Positions 44,101 through 56,288 are shown, numbered from the stretch's first letter. The stretch is 64,000 bases of DNA from Theocolax elegans (GCA_026168455.1 CM047427.1:57494749-57558748); one strand, 5' to 3'. The notes: generated from the sequence alone by a model not told the origin. Made by a program: numbers and translations.

Positions 44101-44530
44101 AATGGAAAATTCATTGCGGTCTGTAAACGAAAAAAAACAAAGTATTGTGAAAATCAAACCTACATTTTTATTTTTTTACTTATTAATCTCTGAATAAATT
44201 TTTATTATCAGTAACTAAATGTTATTGAAATTGTTAAATTTTTACTTAAGTCGATATTGAAAGAAGTTTTATTTTAATAAAAATTGATACAATTTTTTTA
44301 AGGGAACACTTATAAAATCTAAAATAGTATTTTTATACTATAATCTATTAGGTAAATAAAACTAAACAATTAATATCAAAATAAATAATATAAATTTATT
44401 TCATATTATAAAAATTCAGCAAACAAATGAATGTTATCAATTAAATATACGATTAAAAGTTGTTGTTCGATCACTACACTATATTTATTGTCATGAATTT
44501 CTAAATTATAAATTTTTTTTTTTATTTTAA
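44101..44530. other. AT-rich non-coding stretch
   Basis: No frame or repeat recognised. Confidence 0.5.
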
Positions 44531-44721
44531 CGTTGCTCTTTTTATGCTCCCAAACCAGTGCTAATCAGCGACGGAGGTCATACGATGTCTAGGTGATGAA
44601 AGCACTTGTTGAAAATACATTCGCCAGTGGTGCTTGTATCAATCGGTCGGGTCCGGGAATCGAACCTGGGACCTCCAGATTACTAGCCCGACGCCCTACC
44701 AACCGAGCCATCGCAGGCCTC
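44531..44721 (-). repeat. SINE-A copy 2, tRNA-derived
   Basis: Minus strand: GAGGCCTGCGATGGCTCGG, then GGTTCGATTCCCGG (a canonical B box, better preserved than copy 1). The body is CATCGTATGACCTCCGTCGC and the tail GGGAGCATAAAAAGAGC. The tail is shared with copy 3 but missing from copy 1, so the family is at least 190 bp long. Confidence 0.85.
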
Positions 44722-44917
44722 TCTAAATTATAAATTTGATTTTCCAAAAACTGCCACACATGATTACAAATAATAGAAAATTTGTCTTGAAATACTTTAA
44801 CGCATTGAAAGCACAAATTAACAGCACAAATGGGAGATATTAGTTTGTACATATATATTCATTAATGATTACGAACGCACAGGTAATGCTTTCAATCTCA
44901 GGACCAACAATAATCAC

Positions 44918-45398
44918 TTAACCTTTAGACTGCCGGCATTTTTGCCTTATAAATTGATATTTTTGATGTGCAAAATTTATACATAAAAACACCTCCTATC
45001 TCTAGAGTAGTTGTCAAGGTCACAGGTGGCTCGTATGAGCTAGTCCGGCTGGCAACGGTCGGCTGAATGTTAAAAATAAAAAAATTACTATATATTCATT
45101 TTTAACAGAATTTTCTTGATATTACAATGTAATAAGACCCCAAAAATACTCCTTTAGTTATCAATAAAACCGTAAGCATCCCAATTACCCCTAGCGAGGG
45201 GGTGAAAATTTCGAAAATTCATTTGTAGGCTGGTTTGGATTTTTTCTACGATGTTTTCTCGTAAACACACTGTAACATGTGTAAAGCATACCCTGAAGTT
45301 AAAAAATTTAGGACATATTTCACAAATTTTACAGGTTATTTACTAACAAAATTTCAGTAAAAAGTTCAATAACGATGACAAGTTCAATAAATCTTAAA
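44918..45398. other. Non-coding stretch with a possible small TTAA element
   Basis: TTAACCTTTAGACTGCCGGC at 44918 and GTCGGCTGAATGTTAA at about 45057-45072 are a loose inverted pair with TTAA ends, which may be a decayed MITE. The rest is AT-rich without features. Confidence 0.4.
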
Positions 45399-46848
45399 TT
45401 AACTTAGTTTATTGGTGTGAAAATGACATTTTTTAATCACGGTTTTCAACGGCTCTACTATTTGATAAAAAAGCTGTAAAAAATTTGAAAGATAGTGTTT
45501 CCGACGTAAAATTAACTGATCTATCAGAATATGATATTCATTTTTTCAAAAAATGCACCTTTGACGAGCTATGTAGGTTTTTTTTGCAAAAATAACGCGA
45601 ATTTTTGAACCTCTTTTTTTTATCGAACGTTTTCGTATTGAAATCTCATAAGGATTCTTGTTATAACTATGAAAACTACGTCAAATGATCCTAAACTTGA
45701 AGTTAAATCATTGACAATTGTCAAATTTTATGTGGAAATACACAAAATGGCAGCCTAAAGATAGAAAAAATGTCAAAATCTTGAGGAATTTTTTACTCAA
45801 AAACGATGGACTTTAGGAAAAATTTTTATAGAATAAAAAGTTCTTAGAATTCATCAAGAATACGCTGGAATTTTTTCAGAAATTTTCGACAACTTTTTGG
45901 ATTTTTCAAAATTGCAAATTTTTTGAAAATTTAATAAAGTCGTCAAAAAATTCTGCAAAAATTTCAGCATATTCTTTGATGAATTCTAAGCCCCTTTTGT
46001 CCTATAAAATTTTTTTTCTAAAGTTCATCGTTTTCTAATAAACGTTCACTGAAGTCTATTTTTGTCTATTTTTTACGAATTTTGCGTTATAGTTCGTTAT
46101 TGTATTACTGTTTATTTCTGATTTCATATGGGATGTAACAATATTTTTTACATTATTTTATTGAAAAATATTTCTTTACAGTATATATTTTTTATTATTT
46201 TTATCTGTTTTTTAATATTACTGGTAAATTTCATGGTCGATAATTCAGAACATTGAAAAAAATAGGTTTTTTGGAGATTAGAAAACGATGGACTTTAAAA
46301 AAAAATTTTATGGAATAATAAGTTCTTAGAATTCATCAAAGAATACGCTGGAATTTTTTCAGAAATTTTTGACGACTTTATTAAATTTTCAAAAAATTTG
46401 CAATTTTGAAAAATCCAAAATTTGTTGATTAATTCTAAGAACTTTTTATTCTATAAAAATTTTTCCTAAAGTCCATCGTTTTCGAGTAAAAAATTCCTCA
46501 AGATTTTGACATTTTTTCTATCTTTAGGCCGCCATTTTGTGTATTTCCACATAAAATTTGACAATTGTCAATGATTTAACTTCAAGTTTAGGATCATTTG
46601 ACGTAGTTTTCATAGTTATAACAAGAATCCTTATGAGATTTCAATACGAAAACGTTCGATAAAAAAAAGAGGTTCGAAAATTCGCGTTATTTTTGCAAAA
46701 ATCCTACATAGCTCGTCAAAGGTGCATTTTTTGAAAAAATGAATATCATATTCTGAAATCTTTCAAATTTTTTACAGCTTTTTTATCAAATAGTACAGCC
46801 GTTGAAAACCGTGATTAAAAAATGTCATTTTGGGACTTAAGGGGTTAA
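45399..46848. mobile_element. TTAA-type palindromic element, ~1.45 kb
   Basis: Inverted arms about 45417-45905 and 46370-46832 (AAATGACATTTTTTAATCACGG, TTATCGAACGTTTTCGTATTG, AGATAGAAAAAATGTCAAAA and complements). The right terminus is GGGACTTAAGGGG followed by TTAA (46845-46848). The left terminus is decayed, but a TTAA stands at 45399-45402. The right end resembles the MITE at 48729. Non-coding. Confidence 0.75.
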
Positions 46849-46914
46849 TAATAATTTGTTTTTATTTTCATTTAGTGTTTTTATTTTATATTTTTTATTT
46901 TTATTTTTATAGAT

Positions 46915-47150
46915 TCTTCGGGGGTGATTATAAGTAGGGGCAATCTGGCTGCCCATATAATTGACTGTAAGACCGATAAAAATATTAATTATTTTAAGTT
47001 CCAAAACGAGTTTTTAAATATTTCACCCCCGCGCTACGGGTTGTTTGAATACCTCGATCTGAAAATAGTTTCAGCTCTATATTTTAGAAATCCAAGAGCC
47101 TACTTATTAAGAATAATGCATCAAAATATCTATATCCATTATTAAAGCTA
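46915..47150 (+). other. Exon-like open segment, unidentified
   Basis: After a long T-rich tract ending TTTTTATAG (46904-46912), a frame runs through SRGNLAAHIIDCKTDKNINY and ISPPRYGLFEYLDLKI to a TAA at 47143-47145. The acceptor context is good and the GC content is above background. I do not recognise the protein. It may be a terminal exon, a relic or chance. Confidence 0.25.
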
Positions 47151-47373
47151 TAATTTGATTACTGTCCCATATCCTTTTCCTCTACAATATAGTTGATGTG
47201 TAAATTTTTAATTTCCATTTTTGTTTTATTTAAATCATCTGCGCTCTGCATGATAAAATTTTAAATATTAAAGAAAATTTTAATACTATATTAGATATAA
47301 TAAAAAAAATCTTAAACCTGGCAAATTAAAAATTCTTTATAATATTTTATGCAATAAGATAATAAGTTACATT

Positions 47374-48493
47374 TGTAACATAATTTTACTGTAATTATAA
47401 TAAATCATTCAATAATCATCTTTACATGATATATAAAACTTGTAAAGGTAAGCTACATACTCTTATGCGTATGAAGCTATACCTTATAACGAGCGCGACT
47501 GACGATCGGGAAAGCCCACGCGCATGCTGCGTAAGGACTAATAATGGTCCGACGCTCAAGCTGACTGAGGAGAGGATAGAGAGTTTATGCGAGTAATCGC
47601 GCATAGACACATCGCCGGTAACGCCTTCCTTGCTAATTCGTGGCATGAGAAAAAGAATCGTTATCGCGAATTCTTGCTCGGGTTCTGGGTTTCGCGCCGT
47701 GAAGAACGAGTGATTTTGTGGAGCGAGTGAGTTGGTGTCGAGCGCACAGCTCCAGCGACTCCCAGGAACCTGCGAGGACGACGAAATTGCCGCGCTCGAG
47801 AGTCCAACAGAGAGAGGGGAAACAGGCGAAGTCAAACGCATCAACGGGGAGAATCAAGGTACGTGGTGCACCACTCGCGAGCCGCCGAAGCCGTAAAGAC
47901 TCTCTCTTTACGGCTATATCGTTAAGAAGGATCGGCGGATCTCGCCCGCGCACAACAGCGAGGAAGCTAACGGGCGACCGCGTACGCGTACTAGAGAGAG
48001 CGAAAGTGCGAGTAACCCCGGTGGTTACACCTCGTCGCGAGACCTCACGCGGCCTATATACGGCTTTTGTTATTTCTTTATTCCTTTTCTTTATTCTACA
48101 TAAACTAAATTTATATTTCTTTATAATAAATAAAATTCATATGTAATCAATATCCGAGTACGAGTTTAATTATTGATTACCTGCGTACGTTATTCCCGTT
48201 ATCCCGAATACCGCCCTCTCCGTTTCAGGAGTTGCCGATGTAAACTTACCGCGAATTCATCCCTTTTATTCGCGGTCCTTTTCAGATCACAACGTTTTAG
48301 TTGTACAAAGACGTGAGATCGGCAAGTGATCTCGCGGTTGCTAACGGACATCGCAACGGTAGGTCGTGCGCGGGGTTCACTGATTTGAATCCGCCGCGCA
48401 CTCTCGGGGCACCGCCTAGGGAGTATAACTAGGCAGTGCCGTAGCAACTGATCCCTTTACCCCTACCTACGCGAGAGATTGTTCCCCGTTACA
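47374..48493. repeat. Candidate solo LTR, ~1.1 kb
   Basis: CpG-rich block bounded by TGTAACATAATT and CCCCGTTACA (TG...CA with TGTAAC/GTTACA termini), with a TATATA near 48053 and AATAAA near 48126. It resembles the solo LTR at 28.6 kb in style. No target duplication can be seen (ACATT versus AACTT), so boundaries are provisional. The frames inside are not convincing genes. Confidence 0.4.
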
Positions 48494-48728
48494 AACTTTT
48501 TAAAACCTTTGTCTTTTCTGGATACCAATTTAGTCCATATTTTGATTTTTTTGCTATTTTCTTTATTTTTTTTAAACAAAAGCGGCAGCAATATAAGTGC
48601 CAGGACTTGTTTATTTTGATCTAAAAAGAGTTTAGTTATAAATCGAATTTAATGCAAATATGTTCACAAATACCTTACATTAAATTACACGTTGAACTGT
48701 GACATATTTAACACAAACTAACCTTCTG

Positions 48729-49157
48729 TTAACCCATTAAGTCCCAACCGACCATTTCACAGTCGATTTGTTTTTCGCTTAGAAAAAATAGAGAATAGAC
48801 TAGAATAAAAAAGGAAATGACTGTTTCTTATGTAAAATTACCTGCTCTATCTGAATTCAGCATCAGATTTTTGATATTTTCCACGGAAAATTCAATATAG
48901 CCGCTCAAAGTAAAAAAAAAATTCCATTTTTTGAAAATCGACTGTGGGCCTTTATTTTCTAATTTTGACGACAAAATCAAATGCACATAGTAAAACGACC
49001 ATTTGAAAAAAATGAAAATCTGATGCTGAATTCAGATAGAGCAGGTAATTTTACATAAGAAACAGTCATTTCCTTTTTTATTCTAGTCTATTCTCTATTT
49101 TTTCTAAGCGAAAAACAAATCGACTGTGAAATGGTCGGTTGGGACTTAATGGGTTAA
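48729..49157. mobile_element. TTAA-flanked MITE, 429 bp, near-perfect hairpin
   Basis: TTAACCCATTAAGTCCCAAC at the left and its complement at the right. Arms of about 160-200 bp (ATTTCACAGTCGATTTG, AATCTGATGCTGAATTCAG and complements) are nearly perfect, so the copy is young. TTAA duplication and CCC termini fit a piggyBac-type mobiliser. Confidence 0.9.
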
Positions 49158-49672
49158 CAATGCTTTGTCCAAATATTCTTTAATATCTTCATTGTTTTCT
49201 TTTTTGTTGCTGCTAATTTTAATATCTTTGGATACATTAATTGCAAATTATTTTGAAATTCATTATTTTGTTTCTCAAAAAAATAGAAAAATCATTAGAA
49301 ATATGTAAATCAGATATTGGTTGATAAACAAGAATCAGGAACAAACGATTGTAAAAATTAAAAAATGAGAATTACTAGGATATGCCCTAATGGTTTTAGC
49401 ATATCCGGAAAGGTTTTAAAAATGGTTTTGAAATCTGATTTTATGAAAAATTAATTTTTTCCTCGTTTCCTGTCGCAGACAATTTTTGTATGTAATTACT
49501 ATCTATTAAATTCACTTGTGCTTATAATTCTTTTAAAATATCAGAAAAATTTTGCTCTGAAATAATAGTACAAACATTTATAAATTGAAATTACTATGCT
49601 TCACATCTTTATAAAAGAATGAATGATATTAATCCATCATTATTTAGGTCAAACAAAACTATTATATTATGT
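49158..49672. other. AT-rich non-coding stretch
   Basis: No frame or repeat recognised. Confidence 0.5.
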
Positions 49673-50689
49673 TGTAATGGTGTGTTTACCTATGAAAAAT
49701 CATCGAGTCGTCCGTATCATAACCACATTATTCGTGGCGTACAAATCTGACTAGTATCGCCGACTTGGTATCTCGTACTTGATGATTTAAACAAAATATA
49801 TGTCTATATATATGATGTTTACAAATATTTCTCACGTAGCGGCTGCGATTACCTGTCCGCACACTTGCTGTTAAAGTTATTTGGAAATCGTTCTTCGGTT
49901 TCCAATAACGACAGGTAAAACAATAATCGTTCCTCAAATGGACCGCGGAAAGAAAATAATATGTGAGTTCGCGAGAGTCCGTATACTTATATACGGCTCA
50001 TAGGATAACGGATAAATATCTATAAGCGACGGTTTTAAATCAATAAATCAATACGATTTGAGATGTAATTTAATATGAACGGATTTATTATATCAAATGT
50101 AATATCTACTAAAAACAAAACAATTATCGTTCGAGGTCAACGCACGCACGAGAGTTGAGTCGTAATCGTCGGCTTAACGCGGGGGAAAAAAGGGGTACGC
50201 GAACTATCTCTCCTAAACTACGAATAACCGTGATAAAATTAATTTATTCGCTGTAAATATCGTTCGCACGAGAAGTGGTACCACTTACTTTTTCTTATAT
50301 CCGTATTGCAGAGAACCTGACGCGGAGAAACAGCTTTCTATCTCTCTCTCTCTCTCTCTCACTTGCTTATGACCGCCCTGGAGACAGGATCAATCCTCCA
50401 CCGCAGATTAACTCGCGTCGTGCGTATATTAAATACACAAACAAAATGTCACGCAGAAAACTCTCGGAAAAATATATGTGTAAACCAGGACGTTTACAGC
50501 CGCACGTGTCGTCGCGATCTTTCTCTACTTTTTTACCGGTCGTCCTGCTCGCGCAACTGCTCTCTCTCGAATTGCCGATTTTCGTTGCGCATCGGCCGTT
50601 CGAGTCGTTGGCTATATGTATATTTATATATAGCGCTCGTAGTTACCTACCGAATTCGATAATGGTAAATAATATCCCTTACCATTACA
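49673..50689 (-). repeat. Gypsy2 3' LTR
   Basis: 1,017 bp bounded by a perfect 8 bp inverted pair, TGTAATGG and CCATTACA. It is immediately followed (element sense: preceded) by the purine run CAGGGGGA. In minus sense a TATA-like CCGTATATAAG lies near 49995. A (CT)n tract at 50341-50361 is inside. It lies directly downstream of the Gypsy2 pol on the element strand. Confidence 0.8.
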
Positions 50690-50702
50690 TCCCCCTGCCA
50701 GA
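50690..50702 (-). other. Gypsy2 polypurine tract
   Basis: In element sense TGGCAGGGGGA precedes the LTR start TGTAATGG. Confidence 0.75.
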
Positions 50703-50828
50703 TTCCGCATACCGGGTATGTGGTATCTGTAGCAGAAATACGAATGAAGGATAGGATATAACGACTCGGGTACAACAAAGAATGAACTCACTCAAAAGAA
50801 CTACATTGGGAGTAGAAAAATTTTATAG

Positions 50829-51050
50829 AGCTGGTTGGGCAGCCGGACCGCCGCGCCGGCTCCCTGGCCCGCTGTTCAGCCCCGACCCTGGACGGCGGTG
50901 GACCTGCTGGAACCGTTCCTCTATGATCACTGCATCTCGGTACTCCTGCCTCCGACGTCTCTCCTCCAACTCACCCTTCACGGCCTGGTCCACGGCCGTG
51001 GTGATACCGTTGAGAAGCTCGAGTGTCTGGGGCTCGTTGCAAGCTTAGAG
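50829..51050 (-). pseudogene. Gypsy2 third-ORF remnant
   Basis: Between integrase and the polypurine tract, a minus-strand frame with no start of its own reads about 68 codons: NEPQTLELLNGITTAVDQAV, then EERRRRQEYRDAVIIEERF, ending in a Gly/Arg/Pro-rich tail and TAA. The charged, helix-prone composition suggests a coiled coil. It occupies the position of the third ORF in Gypsy1. An ATG in an overlapping frame lies at about 51059. Confidence 0.45.
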
Positions 51051-51077
51051 TGAATTCCATTAGCTTAACTTAACTAC

Positions 51078-52331
51078 CTATTGCTTTGTCGTACCTCGCG
51101 GTCGACATTTACCTCGCTTAACTTTCCCACGGGGACTTACATTAGAGGCAACATTCGCACGGTTTTGCGGTATCGCAACGACCCTAGCATGTTTGCGCGG
51201 CCTACCCCTACCTCGTTTAACAGGGAATGCACTTTTGGTCGAATTACCGTTATGTTCCTTTCGCATGGAACTTCGCTCGCTTGCGTCTCGCCGTTTGAGA
51301 CGTCTTCGCTCGCAGGAACCGTATTCATCCCCGTGATCTTCGGATAAGTACGGTTTGAGATATTGTACATGACATTTCTCCTCGTTACCTCTAGCATCTT
51401 GTATCTTAACAGTGTTTGGGCCGTAGCTATAAACTATCAAATATGGGCCAACGTATTTCGGGGCTAACTTGGCCGAAATACCTTGAACACTGGATGAAAG
51501 GACTCGATTCTTCTTCCACACTAGGTCTCCAACTTCAAAAGATGCAGCTCTTCGCCCGGCATTGTAGAAACCGGTTTGCCTTTCATGAGCTTTACTCGCA
51601 TTGGCTGATGCTTTCTTGTAAAGCTCAGGTAATTTAGACAGCCGATCACTCCACTCAAGCAAACGTTGGTATTCCACACGTTGTTGAACCAGCTCGTCTT
51701 GCGCTCTACGAGCTGTACCGGGTGGCTCGGGTTGCCGGCCATAGTTTAACATGGCCGGGCTCCATCCCGTTGAACTTTGTATCGCTGTATTTAGAGCAAA
51801 TACTAAATCGGGGAGTTTATCATCCCATGTATTGTACTTCTCTGTGATATAGGACGCAATCATTGTCTTCAACGTCCTATTAGCACGTTCAACTGGATTA
51901 GCCTGAGCATGGTAAGGACGAATCGTCGTATGGAAAACTCCTCGTTCCACTAAGTAGTCGTCCACGAGTTTATTTTTAAACTCAGTTCCGTTGTCTGACA
52001 GAAACACCTCTGGGGTACCATAACGTGTGATGACTCGCTCATGCAACTCTTTTACGATGGTCCTAGCATTAGCTTTCCGAATCGGGATCGCCTCGATCCA
52101 GCGCGTAAACAAATCCTGAAAGACCAATATGTATTCGTATCCGTGTGTTGACCGTGGACGTGGGCTATTAACGTCACCTGCTACTACTTGCCATGGTTTC
52201 TCTATCACTCGTCTACCCATTAAACTCATGGGAGGACGTTGCTCCACCTTACACTGTTGGCAGACTTGACATTTGCGTACATACTCTCCGACTTCAGCGT
52301 AGTAACGCGGCCAATAATACATTTTAGCCAC
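51078..52331 (-). pseudogene. pol: Gypsy2 Pol: integrase
   Basis: Open 417-codon frame with the integrase second zinc pair (CQVCQQC), catalytic residues in VVAGDV, LSDNGTEF and NPVERANRT (D,D-35-E all present), a C-terminal GDLVWKKNRVLSS segment, and a basic tail holding VKRGRGRPRKHAR, an AT-hook-like motif. The first zinc pair (HDDPAAGHLGREK) lies upstream in the same frame beyond a TAG near 52431. The domain itself is well preserved, unlike the rest of the element. Confidence 0.85.
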
Positions 52332-53432
52332 TCTAGCAAATGTCTTTTCTCTACCTAAGTGTCCAGCAGCCGGATCATCATGACACTCACGGAGTATGGC
52401 TTGCCGATGCTCCTCTGGTACAACCAGTTTCTAAGCGTCTTGATCCTCCATTACGTCGTCTAATTCGTTATCGACGCAATACGAATATAAATTGCTTCCT
52501 ATAATCTTCCTTTCCGGAAAATCTCTAGGTCGTTCTGTTACGTCTTTCAGCCATGAAAGGTACCAAGGATCTTTCGTAGTTTAGCTCCAAGAAACTGAAG
52601 CGATGGTCGGCTCGTCTTCCTCATACATGCGGGAAAGTGCATCCGGGACATAGCTTAGAGCTCCTTTCCTGTACTCAATTGTAAAATTATGAGACTGGAG
52701 TTCTAATGCCCACCTGGCGAGCCGACTCGTTGGATTGTGTATATTACACAGCCAACGAAGACTACTGTGATCGGTTATAACCTTAAACTGGTAACCCTCA
52801 ATATATTGTCGAAATTTCCTTATCGCCCATACTACGGCCAGGCATTCCCGTTCTGAGACGCTATAGTTGCGTTCTGCTGGCGAGAGTACTCTACTGGCAA
52901 TCTCCAGGACTTTCTCTACTCCATCAACGATCTGTGTTAGCACTGCGCCGATACCGGTGTCACTAGCATCTGTCTGAGTGGTATAATCGCCATTCTCATC
53001 AGGAGTCTGTAGAACGGGTACAGTCATCAACAGCGCTTTGAGTCGCTGAAATGCACTTTTTTGCTCTTGTAGCCATTCGTACTTTTGGTCTTTCTTTGTA
53101 AGACGAGTTAACGGCTCCGCTATCGTAGCATAGTCGGGTATAAAGCGTCTGTACCAAGATACCATCCCGAGGAATCGTCTCAGCTGCTTGAGATTTTGGG
53201 GAGCCGGATATTTCTGAATCGGCTCCGTCTTAGCTGGATCAGGCCTTATCCCGTCGCGATTGACCCGTACACCCAAGCATCTTACTTCGGGCTGACAGAA
53301 AACACATTTTTCTCGGTTTACCCATAAACCGGCTTCAGTCAAACGAGTCAACACCTCCTTTAGCAACAGTTTGTGCTCTTCGAAGGTCTCCGTCACGACA
53401 ATGATATCGACGAGATAAGAGTAAGCATTCAA
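52332..53432 (-). pseudogene. pol: Gypsy2 Pol: RT thumb, RNase H, integrase zinc N-terminus
   Basis: 52581-53432 encodes the end of the reverse transcriptase (active box decayed to YLVDII, one aspartate lost), LKQLRRFLGMVSWYRRFIPD, and RNase H (TQTDASDTGIGAVL, ITDHSSLRWL, YVPDALSRM). It ends at TAG-type and TAA stops near 52581, after which the same frame continues towards the integrase. Together with the TAG near 52431, these stops make the polyprotein non-functional. Confidence 0.85.
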
Positions 53433-53846
53433 GTACCGTAAATGCTGTCATCGGGCGCGATTCCATTTGCAGAGGTATTTGGTGATATGCGCAGTTCATA
53501 TCTATCGTAGATATATATCGGGCTCTTTTAAGTTTGCGTCAAATATCTTATATAAACGGCAAAGGATACGCATCAGGTTTGGTCAAGGCGTTGACCTTCC
53601 TGAAATCAATGTAAAAACGTCTTGCATTTTCACCCTTCTTAGCCATCACCTCTGGACTGGACCAACCGCTTTAGACGGTTCTATAACACTTGACTCGAGC
53701 ATTTCTCGAACTTGTCGATGCATCTCCTCTCGAATCTTATCCGAGATGGGATAATACCTTTGTTTGATCGGCCGCGCTGGACCGACGTCGATAACATGCT
53801 CAACATCGTATGATCGGCCGATCTTTGGCAAAGTACTGGACAGCAC
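53433..53846 (-). pseudogene. pol: Gypsy2 Pol: reverse transcriptase fingers, with internal deletion
   Basis: 53646-53846 reads VEHVIDVGPARPIKQRYYPI and MLESSVIEPS, the start of a Gypsy reverse transcriptase. Out-of-frame continuations read FRKVNALTKPDAYPLPF and STIDMNCAYHQIPL. The segment that should follow (PFGL...FQ region, roughly 40 residues) is missing before the YLVDII box, so a deletion plus frame change lies near 53420-53440. Confidence 0.8.
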
Positions 53847-53876
53847 TTGATCCAGAAGTTCACGCAGTTGTTGGTG

Positions 53877-54302
53877 CTAATCTTCTGTCGCGTCGGCTAC
53901 ACCCGCTGACGATAACGAAGCGTGACCGCTCTCAATTCTTGCCACTTCCAGCTGTAGGAATAGTGATGACCCTTTGAAGTATAAACGGTCGGAATCTGGG
54001 TCTAGAACTGCTCGGAATGCTCGAATGAAATTCACTTCTAAATAGCATTCCGCTTCTAAATTCGGCATAATTACAACCCGTATTTCTCGCGTGTCTTTAC
54101 CAATGGTAAAAGGTAGCATAACGTGTCCACACAACTGTTGTGTGCTACCATTCGCAAGCTTAGCACTACCCGCTTGCTTATCGAGAATGGATCTGCCAAG
54201 CGCGGTTGCCAACTGCAAACCGTTCAAACCCATTACCGTTGTTGATGCACCTGTATCAAACAACGCTCGGATCCGGTATCCACCGATATCGATTTGACCC
54301 AA
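53877..54302 (-). pseudogene. pol: Gypsy2 Pol: aspartic protease
   Basis: 141-codon frame with the retropepsin active site in ALFDTGASTTVMG and the flap/second strand CGHVMLPFTIG; EAECYLEVNFIRAF follows. Same frame as the downstream RT, RNase H and integrase. A stop at 53877-53879 breaks it from the RT. Confidence 0.85.
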
Positions 54303-54517
54303 CCAGCGCGTCTCATCTTCTGGACTATAAACTCGCTAGTTCGGTTCCGGAGTAATTTTTAAAATCTTACTCGTAACCGGATCCGTTCTAACCTTTTTGG
54401 GGTCATTTGTCGTCAAATCTTCTTGACGCCTCTCTGCAGCTTGACTGCCTCGAGTTTTGAGGATTAAAACCGCTTCTCCAGGGACTCCCTCAACCTCGAG
54501 ACCAGCAGCTGTCCCCT

Positions 54518-54790
54518 CTAGCCGCTTCCCCGTGCGGTTTTTGCACAGTCAGGACACTTCCTAATCGCATAGCTCAATTTGCCACAAGTGTTGCAGGCTA
54601 TAGGTTTGGGGACACCGTCTTTCCGCTTATCCTTATCTCTGGCATTAGACTTCTCGTCACTTCTTGACTTATGACCATTCGATGACTGTCGATCAAGACT
54701 CTTACAACTACCCTTTCTCTGTCCCCACTTGAAACGAGGAGGCGCCCTGTGGGTCTTCTTGCTTTGAGAGACATCATTGTTGCCTCTCAC
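54518..54790 (-). pseudogene. gag: Gypsy2 Gag: nucleocapsid
   Basis: Basic 90-codon frame ending with CNTCGKLSYAIRKCPDC. This is a C-x2-C-x7... knuckle in which the expected histidine position is not clear (Tyr lies near it). The rest is Lys/Arg/Ser-rich. It follows the capsid frame out of phase. Confidence 0.7.
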
Positions 54791-54846
54791 CCCAGCTGTA
54801 TGGCAACTCGCTTTCTTTTGTTTCGGGTACGCTTGCTACCTTGGGT

Positions 54847-55482
54847 TTAGCGTTCGGACACTTTTTCCTTATAGGCTAATTCAGGCAGCATTAGGTCTTC
54901 TTCTGCGGGAGGCGGCCGATATAGCTTTTCTCGCTCGAGTATTTGCTTGTCCAACGCCAATTGTAAGAAACTCTCGATCGACCTAGCTTCAACTCTCTTG
55001 AACAACCGTTGAAGCTGAGGTAGCATATTGCGGTACAGATGATCTAACTGGCTCCGCTCATTGGGAATACGCTTGAGCTTACGCATTATCGCAATCGAGC
55101 AGGTAATGTAATCTCTTACCGGTTCATCGTCGCCTTGCGTGCAAGCATTAGACTCCTCGATGAGCCGTTGTTGATAACTCTGGCCCATCCCGTACCACAT
55201 CTTGGCATATCTTACAAAATCTTGCAATGAATACCATCTGTCCTCCACGTTCCGATACCACGTAGCTGCATTATCGGTGAGAAGCTCTGACAAGGACGGT
55301 AACAGCTCGTCCTCGCTGAGGTAGGCAAGTATTCTGCAATCCTCTACTCGCGCAAGAAACGCTTCAAAACTCTGGCTTTTGTCTCCAGAGAATCGAACTC
55401 CCCACTTACGAACAATTGCGCCAACATCGCGCACTGCCCCGGCCGATCTAGTTGTGGATTGGCCGGTTACGTTTGAGTCCAT
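54847..55482 (-). pseudogene. gag: Gypsy2 Gag: capsid
   Basis: 211-codon frame with a Gypsy capsid pattern: GDKSQSFEAFLARVEDCRI, LLPSLSELLTDNAATWYRNV, YQQRLIEESNACTQGDDEPV, and ERSQLDHLYRNMLPQLQRL. It matches the capsid region of Gypsy1 Gag in layout. Its N-terminal extension is in other frames at 55467-56288. Confidence 0.8.
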
Positions 55483-56288
55483 TCGACTAGAGTAGGGAGA
55501 GCTAGAATATGGAGGCTGATCTTGTCTCCATTCTCACCCCTCCCCAAAGCTCCTCTAGCAGGCGCTTGAGGCGCTTGAGAACCATCGCACTCTACCTGCA
55601 CTTGTCGTGGTTTTTCGTCCGTATCGTCCAGTGTATGACACGTATACGTATCCTGGAATCGGACATGTTGGTTCGGCTCTCGATTTCTGTTGGCGGTCGT
55701 TTCATGTGTACTATCGCGGGCGTAGAAGTCTGCTATCAAAGCGCACACTTGAGCCTCCAAATCTTTCATCCGTGTTGACAAGATGGCCTGTTGTTTCAAC
55801 CGCTCTGTCAACATCGCAGCAAACGTTGTTGGTATCTCGAACTGTGCGCCGCCTGTAGATACTAGCGTGATCCACTCTTCTCCATTAGCTTCTTGGCTGG
55901 AGATTGATTCTCTGCATGCTGATCTACCTCAGTATTTGCATCTCTCTCTTGCCCTTCTACATCTGGAACGTCCAGTGCAAGAGTCTGTTGTAAAACTTCT
56001 ACAACAGCTGGATCAGAATCCAGATCAGGTATTGTCGGATTCTGGGCAAACATAGCCTCGAACCAATCCGACCTCCGCCTTTCGCCTTTCCCGATCCACC
56101 AACAGATTCGTTTCTTCAGCAAAATCCTGAACCGTATAATTCCCCATTAACCACCGTTGGAGACGCTCGGCTCTCTTATAATTTGGGCCGGCAATTCGCA
56201 TCTCCAATGACTCGAGGTGAGCCCTTATCTGTTCACCGGATTGAGTATCAATCCAGTTATCGATCTGGTCAATCATCAATTCTGCCAT
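55467..56288 (-). pseudogene. gag: Gypsy2 Gag: N-terminal region
   Basis: ATG at 56286-56288 opens MAELMIDQIDNWIDTQSGEQ with KRAERLQRWLMGNYTVQDFA. The frame ends at about 56025 and coding-like sequence continues in two other frames (FEAMFAQNPTIPDLDSDPAV and LKQQAILSTRMKDLEAQVCA), so at least two frameshifts are present. Confidence 0.7.

Noticed and set aside
47422..48447. ORFs of 82-142 codons in the CpG-rich block
   Set aside because: They lie in a candidate LTR, overlap on both strands, and show no domain.
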